The position numbers and the translations under genes were made by a program. The notes beneath the pieces were generated by a model. The model was not told the DNA's origin, did not search any database, and was given only the letters and a program-made list of their open reading frames with translations. From positions 1 to 64,000 of the forward strand of contig NZ_JACVWU010000015.1 in assembly GCF_014596915.1 (NCBI RefSeq): 64,000 nt of DNA. Reading direction: 5' to 3'. Every line of letters begins with the position of its first letter. The stretch's first letter is position 1. The DNA comes from Streptomyces sp. TRM68416 (GTDB lineage Bacteria; Actinomycetota; Actinomycetes; Streptomycetales; Streptomycetaceae). Positions 14,877 through 22,285 of this stretch are shown here, piece after piece.

Positions 14877-15698
14877 ATGTCGAAGCCGCGGGAGACGGCC
14901 GTATACACGCATGGCCACCATGAGTCGGTGCTGCGTTCGCACACCTGGCGCACCGCCGCCAACTCCGCGGCCTACCTGGTGGATTCGCTCAAGCCGGACA
15001 TGCGGATCCTGGACATCGGCTGCGGTCCGGGCACGATCACCGCCGACTTCGCGGCGCTGGTCCCCGAGGGGCATGTCACGGGCGTCGACCACGCGCCGGA
15101 CATCCTGGAGCGGGCCCGGGCCGCGGCCGCCGAGCGGGGCCTGACGAACGTCGACTTCGCGGTGGCCGACGTGCATGCGCTGGACTTCCCGGACGACACC
15201 TTCTGCGTGGTCCACGCCCACCAGGTGCTCCAGCACGTCGGCGACCCGGTGCAGGCGCTGCGCGAGATGCGCCGGGTGACGAGGCCGGGCGGGTTCGTCG
15301 CGGTCCGTGACGCGGACTACGCGGCCATGACCTGGTACCCGGCCTCCCCGGGCCTGGACGACTGGCTGGACCTGTACCGCCGGGTGGCACGCGCCAACGG
15401 GGGCGAGCCGGACGCGGGGCGGCGGCTGAAGTCCTGGGCGCTGCGCGCGGGGCTCACGGACATCACCGCCACCTCCAGCACCTGGACCTTCGCCACCGCC
15501 GAGGAGCGGGCCTGGTGGAGCGGCCTGTGGGCGGATCGCACGGTGGCCTCGGCCTACGCTCGGCGCGCCACGGAGGGCGGCCATGCGACCGAGGCGGAGC
15601 TGCGGGCCGCGGCGGAGGCGTGGCGGGAATGGGGAAAGCGGGAGGACGCCTGGTTCTCCGTCCTGCACGGCGAAATTATGGCCCGCAAGGAAGGCTGA
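14877..15698 (+). CDS. Class I SAM-dependent methyltransferase (UbiE-like)
   Basis: A 273-residue protein with SAM motif I ILDIGCGPGTITADFA (about 43-58), the acidic residue closing strand 2 in GVDHAPDILE, motif II ADVHALDFPDDTFCVVHAHQVLQH and the post-motif MRRVTRPGGFVAVRD. It is similar to the methyltransferases of ubiquinone/menaquinone-type metabolism, but the substrate is unknown. ATG 14877 has GAGGGG nearby. The 91-base gap upstream contains the small palindrome CTGACAGGTCGTCAG overlapping the preceding stop. Confidence 0.88.
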   Translation: MSKPRETAVYTHGHHESVLRSHTWRTAANSAAYLVDSLKPDMRILDIGCGPGTITADFAALVPEGHVTGVDHAPDILERARAAAAERGLTNVDFAVADVHALDFPDDTFCVVHAHQVLQHVGDPVQALREMRRVTRPGGFVAVRDADYAAMTWYPASPGLDDWLDLYRRVARANGGEPDAGRRLKSWALRAGLTDITATSSTWTFATAEERAWWSGLWADRTVASAYARRATEGGHATEAELRAAAEAWREWGKREDAWFSVLHGEIMARKEG

Positions 15699-15739
15699 AA
15701 CTCGAATTTCGGGAAACCCGGTCAGCAGGAGGTTTCACA

Positions 15740-15910
15740 ATGGTTCCCATCTTGCTGGTACTGCTTCTGGCCCTGATTCTGTTCGGCGCCGGATTCGCGG
15801 TGGAACTGCTCTGGTGGATCGCGCTGGCCGTTCTTGTCCTGTGGCTGCTGGGATTCTTCGTGCGCGGCACGACAGCCGCCGGAGGCAGGGGCCGCTGGTA
15901 CAGGTGGTGA
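15740..15910 (+). CDS. 56-residue hydrophobic membrane protein
   Basis: A very short protein, two membrane helices (about residues 2-19 and 23-42) followed by RGTTAAGGRGRWYRW. A near-perfect AGGAGG lies nine bases before the ATG, which argues for a real gene. Small hydrophobic proteins of this type are common in actinobacteria and often stress-induced; their role is unknown. Upstream, GGCT-N14-GGGAAA (15693-15716) loosely resembles the sigma-B consensus. It converges on gvpK, 24 bases away. Confidence 0.75.
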   Translation: MVPILLVLLLALILFGAGFAVELLWWIALAVLVLWLLGFFVRGTTAAGGRGRWYRW

Positions 15911-15934
15911 GAAGGTCCCCCGGTCGGTTACGTG

Positions 15935-16219
15935 TCAGTTCCGGGGGAGCAGCGGTCCGAGCGGCCCGAGGTCCAGATTCAGGTCCTCGGGCCGCAGTCC
16001 GTAGCGCTCGCGCAGCTCGGTCATGCGGTCGTCCAGCAGCATCAGCGTCAGCCCGATCCGCTCCTCCTGCTCCTCGGTGAGGTCGCCCTCGTCGAAGCGG
16101 CGCAGGGCCTGGCGCTCCATGAGCTGGCGCAGCAGCTCCACCACGGTGAGCACGAGCTTCACCAGGTCGCGCTCCACGGTGTCGGGGTCGAGGTCGAGGC
16201 GGTTGCGGGACGACGTCAC
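15935..16219 (-). CDS. gvpK: Gas vesicle protein GvpK
   Basis: A 94-residue protein with the GvpK core RLDLDPDTVERDLVKLVLTVVELLRQLMERQALRRF and the typical acidic EEQEERIGLTLMLLDDRM. GvpK is an accessory factor needed for vesicle formation. It is the last gene of the gvp operon and overlaps gvpS by four bases (ATGA). Confidence 0.95.
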   Translation of the reverse strand: MTSSRNRLDLDPDTVERDLVKLVLTVVELLRQLMERQALRRFDEGDLTEEQEERIGLTLMLLDDRMTELRERYGLRPEDLNLDLGPLGPLLPRN

Positions 16220-16404
16220 GAAAGGTCTCCGAAGGGCGAGGGCACGTTCGCGTTGACCGAGCTGATCAGCGCGTTGAGGTCGATACGGACGAGGTCGACG
16301 TCCGCGATGCGCAGGGTGATGTCCCCGGTGATGACGACTCCGCCGGCCAGCAGCCGGTCGAGCAGGTCCACCAGGGCGATCTCACGGCGCTCTATGACGG
16401 TCAT
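16216..16404 (-). CDS. gvpS: Gas vesicle structural-type protein GvpS
   Basis: A 62-residue GvpA/GvpJ-family protein. IALVDLLDRLLAGGVVITGDITLRIADVDLVRIDLNALISS has the family's helix-strand-strand-helix pattern that forms the vesicle rib. In streptomycetes the S-type paralogue sits between gvpL and gvpK, as here. It is shorter than GvpA and lacks any C-terminal tail. Start and stop overlap both neighbours. Confidence 0.92.
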   Translation of the reverse strand: MTVIERREIALVDLLDRLLAGGVVITGDITLRIADVDLVRIDLNALISSVNANVPSPFGDLS

Positions 16405-17225
16405 GGGTCTTTCCGCTCCTCCCCCGCCCGGCCGCCTTCCGCCTCGGCGCCCGTCGCCTCGCCGGTGAAGGAATAGGCCGCCCAGGGGCCGGTGAGTTCG
16501 ACGCGTATTCCGGTTCCCGGGGAGTCGTCCTTCGTCCGGTCCACCAGTTCCACGAATTCCTCGCAGTCGTCCCGGGGCACCAGATAGGCGGCGTTCAGCA
16601 CATTCCGTCCGGAGTCACCGGACAGCGCGGCGCTCTGCGGATTGTGCAACCGGGAATCCTCGGCGTACGAGGACAATGTCGCGTGGAGCCGCCCGGCGAA
16701 TTCCACGGCCGTCTGCCAGGTGTCCTCGTGCGCCCGGGTCTGTGCGCGGCGCCGACGCAGATAGTCCCGGCCCGACGCGGGTTTTCCCGCCGCCGGGCCG
16801 GTGCCGGCTCCCCCGGCGTCCTCGGCGCCCTGTTCGACGTACACCTTCACGCCCCACTCCACCCGGCCCTCCAGCCGGTCGAGGGTGCGCAGGAAGTAGG
16901 CCTCGCGGGCCTCCATCATCGTGCGCAGGGCGCTGTCGTCCCGGAAGACGGTGGCGAGCCGCAGCGGCAGCGGTGTGGTGACGACGGTGAGCGCGTCGAT
17001 CACGCCCTGGTGGGCTCTGGCCGTCTCGGTGAGCCAGTCCAGGTTCTCCAGCCGGGCGCGCAGCGGCTCCTCGGCGAAGTCCTCCTCCGGCACCGTGCTG
17101 TAGACGGCCAGCAGCCCGCGGTGGGTGAGCTGCCGGGGCGGCTGTCCGGCGACCCCGGTCAGCTGGGACTGCAGCGCCGACCGGAAGGGACGGCACACGG
17201 CGTACACGTAACGCAGTCCTGCCAT
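16401..17225 (-). CDS. gvpL: Gas vesicle protein GvpL (GvpL/F family)
   Basis: A 274-residue GvpL/F-family protein. The domain opens with LRYVYAVCRPF and contains the conserved ALTVVTTPLPLRLATVFRDD and RVEWGVKVYVEQ, where GvpF/L proteins show a central beta-rich and a C-terminal alpha/beta half. These proteins act at vesicle nucleation or assembly. A Gly/Ala-rich insert (about 155-172) follows. The ATG shares one base with the gvpJ stop, which excludes the long in-frame stretch further upstream. Confidence 0.92.
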   Translation of the reverse strand: MAGLRYVYAVCRPFRSALQSQLTGVAGQPPRQLTHRGLLAVYSTVPEEDFAEEPLRARLENLDWLTETARAHQGVIDALTVVTTPLPLRLATVFRDDSALRTMMEAREAYFLRTLDRLEGRVEWGVKVYVEQGAEDAGGAGTGPAAGKPASGRDYLRRRRAQTRAHEDTWQTAVEFAGRLHATLSSYAEDSRLHNPQSAALSGDSGRNVLNAAYLVPRDDCEEFVELVDRTKDDSPGTGIRVELTGPWAAYSFTGEATGAEAEGGRAGEERKDP

Positions 17226-17548
17226 CAGGCCTCCTCCTGCGGCCGGCCGGACTCCAGTTGGGCCAGCCGACCACGCAACTCGGCGTTCTCCCGGGCGAGT
17301 TCGTCGCGCCGGGCCCGCGAGGACAGGGCCGGGTCGTCCTCCCACCAGTCGATGCCCATCTCCCTCGCCTTGTCGACGGAGGCGACGATGAGGCGGAGTT
17401 TGACGGTGAGCAGTTCGATGTCGAGCAGGTTGATCCGGATGTCGCCCGCGATGATCACGCCCTTGTCGAGGACGCGTTCCAGGATGTCGGCGAGGTTGGC
17501 GCCGCCGCCCTGGCCGTAGGGCTCGGGGAGCCGGCCGGGGGTCGTCAT
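17225..17548 (-). CDS. gvpJ: Gas vesicle protein GvpJ
   Basis: A 107-residue GvpA-like protein. After a Gly-rich lead it has NLADILERVLDKGVIIAGDIRINLLDIELLTVKLRLIVASVDKA, the conserved rib-forming core, then a short coiled-coil-like tail (RDELARENAELRGRLAQLES). GvpJ is a minor structural or capping paralogue. It overlaps gvpZ by four bases. Confidence 0.93.
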   Translation of the reverse strand: MTTPGRLPEPYGQGGGANLADILERVLDKGVIIAGDIRINLLDIELLTVKLRLIVASVDKAREMGIDWWEDDPALSSRARRDELARENAELRGRLAQLESGRPQEEA

Positions 17549-18696
17549 CGACGGCCCCCGGTGCCGACGTACTCGTCCTCGGCCTCGCTGTCGATCTCCG
17601 CGTCGGCTTCGGCTTCCGCGTCCGCCTCTTCTGGCTCGTCTTCTTCTTCCTCTTCCTCATTGTCGTCCTCGTAGGCGCTCTCCGCCTCGTCCTCCCCCTC
17701 ATAGCCGTCCTCGGCGTCCTCCGCTTCCTCGGAGTCCTCGAAGTCCTCGGCGTCCTCGGCGTCCTCGGCGTCCTCGGGCTTCTCCTCCTCGTAGGCCTCC
17801 TCCGGCTCCTCCGGTGCTTCCTCCGCGACCGCGTCCTCGTGGCTGACCACCACCTCGCCGTCGCGGATCTCGCCGCGCCAGCCGTCCTCCGCGGCGCCCT
17901 TCAGCGTGATGTGGCGGACGTAGTTCTTGAGGTCCAGGCGGGCCCGGCGGCCCTGGGCACGCCAGATGTTGCCGGTCTTCTCGAACAGACCCTTGGGGTA
18001 GTACTCGATCACCAGCAGCACACGGGTGAGGTTGTCGGCGAGCCGGTGGAAGGAGACGACACCCTTCGTGGTGCCCTTGGCACCCTCCGAGGTCCACCCG
18101 ATCCGGTCGTCGGGCACCTGCTCGGTCGTGTGCGCCTTCCAGCTGCGGTTGGACCAGAAGACTTTCAGCTGCCAGTCGGAGGCCGTGTCGCCGGCGCGCG
18201 AGGCGTTCTTCACGCCCTTCGCGAAGGTGCTGAAGTCCTGGTACTGGGTCCACTGGTCGTAGGCGGTGCGCAGCGGGACGCCGACATCGACGTACTCGAT
18301 GATGACGGTGGGCTTGCGGCCGGCTCCGCCCTTGCGCTTCCCCTTGCCGCCGCCGAGGTTCTTCAGCGCGCCGACCACGTTCTCCTTGGCGCGGGTGGCA
18401 CCGACCTCCAGCGCGCCGCGCAGGGGGCCCTTGCCCTCGGCGAGCTTGCGTCCGCCGTCGAGGGCGAGACGGGCCAGTCCCGGGCTCTTGCCCTCCGCGA
18501 TGTCGTTCAACTTGACCGTGGTCTCGCCGAGCCTGCGGCCCGCGCCGACGAGCAGCCGCTGCGCCTGCAGGGCGAGATACTGCTGGAGTTCGGTCTTGAG
18601 CCGGTCGGCGGCCTCGCTGCCGGCCAGTTGGCCCAGCGGGTTCGGGGCCGCGCCGCGGGCCGTGGAGGCCGCCTGTCCGAGGGGCTCGGTCATCAC
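17545..18696 (-). CDS. gvpZ: Gas vesicle cluster protein GvpZ (SRPBCC domain, acidic tail)
   Basis: A 383-residue protein. An SRPBCC (START-like) domain covers about residues 125-275, beginning IIEYVDVGVPLRTAYDQWTQ and continuing DWQLKVFWSNRSWKAHTTEQ. The preceding region is helical and basic. The last 95 or so residues are almost all Glu, Asp and Ala, with repeated EDAEDAED. The role is unknown, but the gene is characteristic of actinobacterial gvp operons. Two starts are possible, GTG 18696 or ATG 18693, both behind GGGAGGCGG; the ATG would overlap the gvpY stop by one base. Confidence 0.88.
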   Translation of the reverse strand: MMTEPLGQAASTARGAAPNPLGQLAGSEAADRLKTELQQYLALQAQRLLVGAGRRLGETTVKLNDIAEGKSPGLARLALDGGRKLAEGKGPLRGALEVGATRAKENVVGALKNLGGGKGKRKGGAGRKPTVIIEYVDVGVPLRTAYDQWTQYQDFSTFAKGVKNASRAGDTASDWQLKVFWSNRSWKAHTTEQVPDDRIGWTSEGAKGTTKGVVSFHRLADNLTRVLLVIEYYPKGLFEKTGNIWRAQGRRARLDLKNYVRHITLKGAAEDGWRGEIRDGEVVVSHEDAVAEEAPEEPEEAYEEEKPEDAEDAEDAEDFEDSEEAEDAEDGYEGEDEAESAYEDDNEEEEEEDEPEEADAEAEADAEIDSEAEDEYVGTGGRR

Positions 18697-19337
18697 TCAC
18701 CGCCTCCCTTCGGCAGCCGGGCGCGGGCACTGCGGGCGGCGCCCCTGGCCCCGGCGGTCTTCTTGGCCGCGGTCTTACGGGTCCCGGATCCCCCGGCGGA
18801 GGCGGGCTTCTTCTTCGCGGCGGCCTTCTTGGCGGGGGTCTTCTTGGCCGGAGCCTTCTTCGCGGCCTTCTTCGCCGCGCGCGGCTTGTCGTCCGCCTTC
18901 TTCTCCGGTTGCCGCTCCGGCTTCCGCTCCGGCGCCGCCTCCTCGCGGCCCTCCGGAGGAGCCTCGTCCTCCTCCTCGTACTCGCCCTCCTCGAACCCGA
19001 GGTCCGGTGTCTCGGGCGCCATGTCCGACAACTGGTCGCGCATCTGGGCGGTACGTCCGTGCAGACGGTCGGCGAGCGCGTCGAGCTGCCGCTCGACCAT
19101 GGCCCCGGAGGCCGCCTTGCCGACTCCGCGCAGGTCCTCGCGCAGCTGGTCCCCGATCTCCTTGAACTGCGGGTTGTCCCGCAGCTGTTGCTGGGCCAGC
19201 TCCGCGAGCGCCCGCGGGCTCAGATGCATCCGCTTGCCGGCCACGAGCGTGCCGACGGCGAACGCCAGTTTCATCTTCTTCGTCCGTCCGAGGACGTATC
19301 CGGCCCCTATGGCGAGCCCCAGTCCCACTCGGTTCAT
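18693..19337 (-). CDS. gvpY: Gas vesicle cluster protein GvpY (basic histone-like tail)
   Basis: A 214-residue protein. An N-terminal hydrophobic glycine-rich segment (GLGLAIGAGYVLGRTKK) is followed by a helical region. A short acidic stretch (EEGEYEEEDEAPPEG) comes next, then a Lys/Ala/Pro tail of AAKK and PAKK units like histone H1 C-termini (from about 150). Its function is unknown. The basic tail could pair with the acidic tail of the adjacent GvpZ. It is part of the gvp operon and overlaps gvpG by four bases. Confidence 0.85.
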   Translation of the reverse strand: MNRVGLGLAIGAGYVLGRTKKMKLAFAVGTLVAGKRMHLSPRALAELAQQQLRDNPQFKEIGDQLREDLRGVGKAASGAMVERQLDALADRLHGRTAQMRDQLSDMAPETPDLGFEEGEYEEEDEAPPEGREEAAPERKPERQPEKKADDKPRAAKKAAKKAPAKKTPAKKAAAKKKPASAGGSGTRKTAAKKTAGARGAARSARARLPKGGGE

Positions 19338-19558
19338 CGTGCCTCCAGCCGGTCGAGGAGTTCGTCCTCACGGCGGTCGAACTCCTCATGGTCAATCTCA
19401 CCCGTCTCCAACTGCTCTTCCAGTCGGGCGAGTTCGGCCCGGACAGTGGCCGGGTCGCAGTAAAGGCGCTCGGCTTCGTCCAGCACCTGTCTGATCACCC
19501 ATGCGCTGCCGCGCACCGGGGCGAACGGCAGCAGCAGCACCTCCGCGAGCAGCCCCAT
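19334..19558 (-). CDS. gvpG: Gas vesicle protein GvpG
   Basis: A 74-residue GvpG-family protein: LLAEVLLLPFAPVRGSAWVIRQVLDEAERLYCDPATVRAE shortened here to its opening LLAEVLLLPFAPVRG, then a charged C-terminal helix (EEQLETGEIDHEEFDRREDELL). GvpG is an accessory protein. The ATG at 19558 lies four bases after the gvpF stop; an in-frame extension to 19585 would run into gvpF and is rejected. Confidence 0.93.
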   Translation of the reverse strand: MGLLAEVLLLPFAPVRGSAWVIRQVLDEAERLYCDPATVRAELARLEEQLETGEIDHEEFDRREDELLDRLEAR

Positions 19559-19562
19559 GCCG

Positions 19563-20333
19563 TCACTCCCGGGCCGTGTCGGCACCGGTGACGGTGCCCG
19601 CGGGCTCCGCCGGGCCGGGCTCGACGAAGCTGTACGGCGGCAGCGGCCCGTTGACGCGCACCTCCAGGTGCGGGCGGCTCTTGCGGAGGTCCTCGGCGGC
19701 GGCCAGGAACACCTCGGCGGCGTCCCGTTCCACCAGGAACGACACGCTGGCGAGCCAGCCGGTGGACTCCGGGCCCACGCTCACCGCCGCCGCGCTCGGC
19801 TCCAGCGCGCGCCGGACGTCGGCCGCGTCCTCGGACTCGCGGGCCTTGACGGCCGCCACCACCATCTCGCCGAGCCGCAGCTTCTGCTCGTAACTTCCGC
19901 CGCCCGCCTGCCGGTTGGCCTCCGCCAGGGAACGGATCTCCGGGTTCTCGGACATCACCCGGTGCAGCACGGCCTCCTCCACGTGGGAGACCTTGACGTT
20001 GTACTCGACCTTGCCGTCCAGCGTGCGCAGGCGCTCCTGGTAGTGCTCGACGCGCTCGGCGAGCACTCCGGTGACGGCGTCGTCGTCGGGGGCGACGCTG
20101 CCGAAGCGCATGGGCAGCACGCAGGCCGCCGCGCCCGCCTCGGCGAGGACGCTCTGGTGGGCGAGCAGGTCCCGGCGCTTGGGCCGCAGCCCCTCGGGCG
20201 CGTCGCTGACGAGGGCGACCAGTTCGCCCTGCTTCAGCACGCGCACCGGACGGGGCGGGTCGCCGACGCCGGTCATGTCCTTGGGAAGTGCGGGATGCGA
20301 GCTCGCGGTGATGCCGTACACGTACGTGCTCAC
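19563..20333 (-). CDS. gvpF: Gas vesicle protein GvpF (GvpL/F family)
   Basis: A 256-residue GvpL/F protein starting STYVYGITAS, with the family's VLPMRFGSVAPDDDAV, KVEYNVKVSHVEEAVL and C-terminal LEVRVNGPLPPYSF. GvpF is thought to act early, at nucleation or as a GvpA chaperone. It overlaps the gvpA stop by four bases. Confidence 0.95.
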   Translation of the reverse strand: MSTYVYGITASSHPALPKDMTGVGDPPRPVRVLKQGELVALVSDAPEGLRPKRRDLLAHQSVLAEAGAAACVLPMRFGSVAPDDDAVTGVLAERVEHYQERLRTLDGKVEYNVKVSHVEEAVLHRVMSENPEIRSLAEANRQAGGGSYEQKLRLGEMVVAAVKARESEDAADVRRALEPSAAAVSVGPESTGWLASVSFLVERDAAEVFLAAAEDLRKSRPHLEVRVNGPLPPYSFVEPGPAEPAGTVTGADTARE

Positions 20334-20752
20334 TCCTGCTCCTCCTTCCTGCGCGACGTGGTGGTCTTACGGGCGCGCCGGGGTTCGGCCTCGCCCTCCT
20401 CACGGGCCTGCTTGAAGGCGTCGGACACGGTCTGCGCGGCGCCGGACAGCGCCCCCTTGGACTTGCCGCGGGCTCCGGACTCGGTGATCTCGCCGACCAC
20501 GTCGGGCAGGCCCGGGCTCTTGCGCGGACCGGCTTCCAGGTCCAGCCGGTTGCACGCCTCGGCGAAGCGGAGGTAGGTGTCGACGCTGGCCACGACGACC
20601 CGTACGTCGATCTTGAGGATTTCGATGCCGACGAGCGACACGCGCACGAACGCGTCGATGACGAGTCCCCGGTCGAGGACGAGTTCCAGGACGTCGTAGA
20701 GACCGCTGGAACCTCCTCCGCCGCCGGTCTGCTGTGCCGGGACAACGGTCAT
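20330..20752 (-). CDS. gvpA: Major gas vesicle protein GvpA (with C-terminal extension)
   Basis: A 140-residue GvpA. The core (about 17-66) has LYDVLELVLDRGLVIDAF, VRVSLVGIEILKIDVRVVVASVDTYLRFAEA. Classical GvpA is about 70 residues, and here a further 60-70 residues, mostly charged (ARGKSKGA, PRRARKTTTSRRKEEQE), follow it. This long form is what I recall of streptomycete GvpA. The tail may face the cell interior or the vesicle surface. It lies 49 bases after gvpO. Confidence 0.94.
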   Translation of the reverse strand: MTVVPAQQTGGGGGSSGLYDVLELVLDRGLVIDAFVRVSLVGIEILKIDVRVVVASVDTYLRFAEACNRLDLEAGPRKSPGLPDVVGEITESGARGKSKGALSGAAQTVSDAFKQAREEGEAEPRRARKTTTSRRKEEQE

Positions 20753-20801
20753 GCCGACCGCTCCTCCTGTTCTGGGATGGGGGTGGGTGCCGGAGGGCGG
20801 C

Positions 20802-21161
20802 CTAGCGGCCGCCGGGCCTGTGTGCGTCGGACCGCCCGCGTTCGTAGCGGCGGATGCGCCGGTAGCCGGTGAGCCGGCCGTGCGGGTCGAGGTCGACCTG
20901 GTAGCTCGCCAGCAGGCTCATCGTGTCGGGGACGCGGGCCAGTTCCAGGACCTCGATCTCCAACGTCCAGCCGTCCTCGGTCTGTTCGAAGGACGAGACC
21001 GTCTCGGCGGTCATGCCGGTGAGTTCGGCGAGCTGGGCGCGCGCGTGGCGCAGCACTTCCATCGAGGTCGGCCGGTCGTCCGGCCCACCCTGGTCCGGTG
21101 TGTCTGGTTCGGGTGACTTGGATGACTTGGATGCTTTGGGTGTGTTCTGTGAATTAGTCAT
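20802..21161 (-). CDS. gvpO: Gas vesicle protein GvpO
   Basis: A 119-residue GvpO. A polar N-terminus (KSSKSPEPDTPDQGG) precedes the core: ARAQLAELTGMTAETVSSFE, WTLEIEVLELARVPDTMS, then LLASYQVDLDPHGRLTGYRR. GvpO is an accessory or possibly regulatory protein of gvp clusters. It is the first gene of the ten-gene operon gvpOAFGYZJLSK. A promoter-like sequence and a tandem repeat lie just upstream. Confidence 0.95.
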   Translation of the reverse strand: MTNSQNTPKASKSSKSPEPDTPDQGGPDDRPTSMEVLRHARAQLAELTGMTAETVSSFEQTEDGWTLEIEVLELARVPDTMSLLASYQVDLDPHGRLTGYRRIRRYERGRSDAHRPGGR

Positions 21162-21180
21162 GGGCGCCTCGAACGGCGAG

Positions 21181-21204
21181 TGGCCCGATGTGCGTTGGCC
21201 AAAC
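21181..21204 (-). promoter_or_regulatory. Candidate gvp operon promoter, imperfect sigma-B match
   Basis: On the minus strand, GTTT (21204-21201), 14 bases and GGGCCA (21186-21181) lie about 20 bases before the gvpO ATG. The -35 and spacing fit the sigma-B consensus; the -10 differs (GGGCCA instead of GGGTAC). The 16-bp repeats begin 50 bases further upstream. Confidence 0.3.
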
Positions 21205-21254
21205 CCGCCGGATTACGTGCTGCGCCCACCAAGCACGCCGGCCGCGCGGCGCGT

Positions 21255-21350
21255 CGGCCACACCGTGCCTCGGCCACACCGTGCCTCGGTCACACCGTGT
21301 CCCGGTCACACCGTGTCCCGGCAGCACCGCGTCCCCGCAGCACCGCGTCG
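21255..21350. repeat. Six tandem 16-bp repeats upstream of the gvp operon
   Basis: The units start at 21255, 21271, 21287, 21303, 21319 and 21335. The best-conserved form is CGGTCACACCGTGTCC, with changes of one to four bases between copies. They fill the space from the ligD stop (21358) towards the gvp promoter. Each unit contains the partial palindrome CACNNNGTG. They could be binding sites for an activator or repressor, or a recombination-prone satellite. Confidence 0.8.
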
Positions 21351-21355
21351 GCGCC

Positions 21356-22285
21356 TCAGCCGCGCAGCGCGTTGAGCCTGCGCCGGGCCGGCCCCAGCGC
21401 CCGCCCTCGGGTCAGCACCCCGGACCAGGGGTTGGCGCGGGCCTGGTCAACGGCGTCGGCGACGGTCCACCGCCGGGCGTTCAGGCCCGGGTCGTCCAGG
21501 TCGCTCCAGGCGAGGGGGACGGCCACAGGGGCGCCGGGCCGGGCGCGGACGGTGAAGGGTACGACGGCGGTCTGCGCGTAGGCGTTGCGCTGGACGTCGA
21601 AGTAGAGGCGGTCGCCGCGGTCCTTCTTGCGGGCGGCGGTGGTGAGCCGTTCGGGGTGCGCGGCGGCCAGGGCGTCGGCGAGGTCCCGGGCGAACTCCCG
21701 TACCTCGTCGAAGTCGTGATGCCCGTTCAGCGGGACGATCACATGCAGTCCGCGGGAGCCGGTCGTCATCAGCGCCGAGGGCAGGTTCACCTCGTCCAGC
21801 AGCTCCCCGAGCAGCCGGGCCGCCTCCCGCACCCGCTCGAAATCGTCCCCCGACGGGTCGAGGTCGAAGACCATGCGGTCGGGCCGGTCCAGCCGTCCGA
21901 CGCGGGAGAGCCAGCGGTGCAGGGTGATCGAGGCCTGGTCGGCGAGGAGGACGAGGGTGGCGGAGTCCTCGCAGACGGTGTGGCAGACGGTGCCGCCCTC
22001 CTTGGGCACCTCGACGCGAGCGACCCAGTCCGGATAGCTCTCGGGGGTGTTCTTCTGCATGAACCGCGGGCCGTCGACCCCGTCGGGGTGCCGCTCCAGC
22101 ATCAGCGGGCGTCCCCGCAGGTGCGGCAGCATGAAGGGGGCCACGGACCGGTAGTAGTCGACCAGGTCGCCCTTGGTGTACTCCTCGGTCCCGCCGCCAC
22201 CGGGGAAGAGCACCTTGTCCGGCCGGTGCACCTCGACGGTCCGCCGCCCGGCCCGTACGGTCCGTACGGCGCCGTCGCGGGTCAT
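21356..22285 (-). CDS. LigD-like DNA polymerase/primase domain protein
   Basis: A 309-residue stand-alone polymerase domain of the LigD/archaeo-eukaryotic primase family, which in non-homologous end joining fills in broken DNA ends. It has VHRPDKVLFPGGGGTEEYTKGDLVDYY, the metal-binding acidic pair VFDLDPSGDDFERV (near 140), and SRGLHVIVPL. There is no ligase or nuclease domain, the common arrangement in streptomycetes. The ATG overlaps the transketolase stop by four bases, so it is the last gene of a three-gene operon. Its C-terminus ends just before the 16-bp repeats. Confidence 0.9.
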   Translation of the reverse strand: MTRDGAVRTVRAGRRTVEVHRPDKVLFPGGGGTEEYTKGDLVDYYRSVAPFMLPHLRGRPLMLERHPDGVDGPRFMQKNTPESYPDWVARVEVPKEGGTVCHTVCEDSATLVLLADQASITLHRWLSRVGRLDRPDRMVFDLDPSGDDFERVREAARLLGELLDEVNLPSALMTTGSRGLHVIVPLNGHHDFDEVREFARDLADALAAAHPERLTTAARKKDRGDRLYFDVQRNAYAQTAVVPFTVRARPGAPVAVPLAWSDLDDPGLNARRWTVADAVDQARANPWSGVLTRGRALGPARRRLNALRG

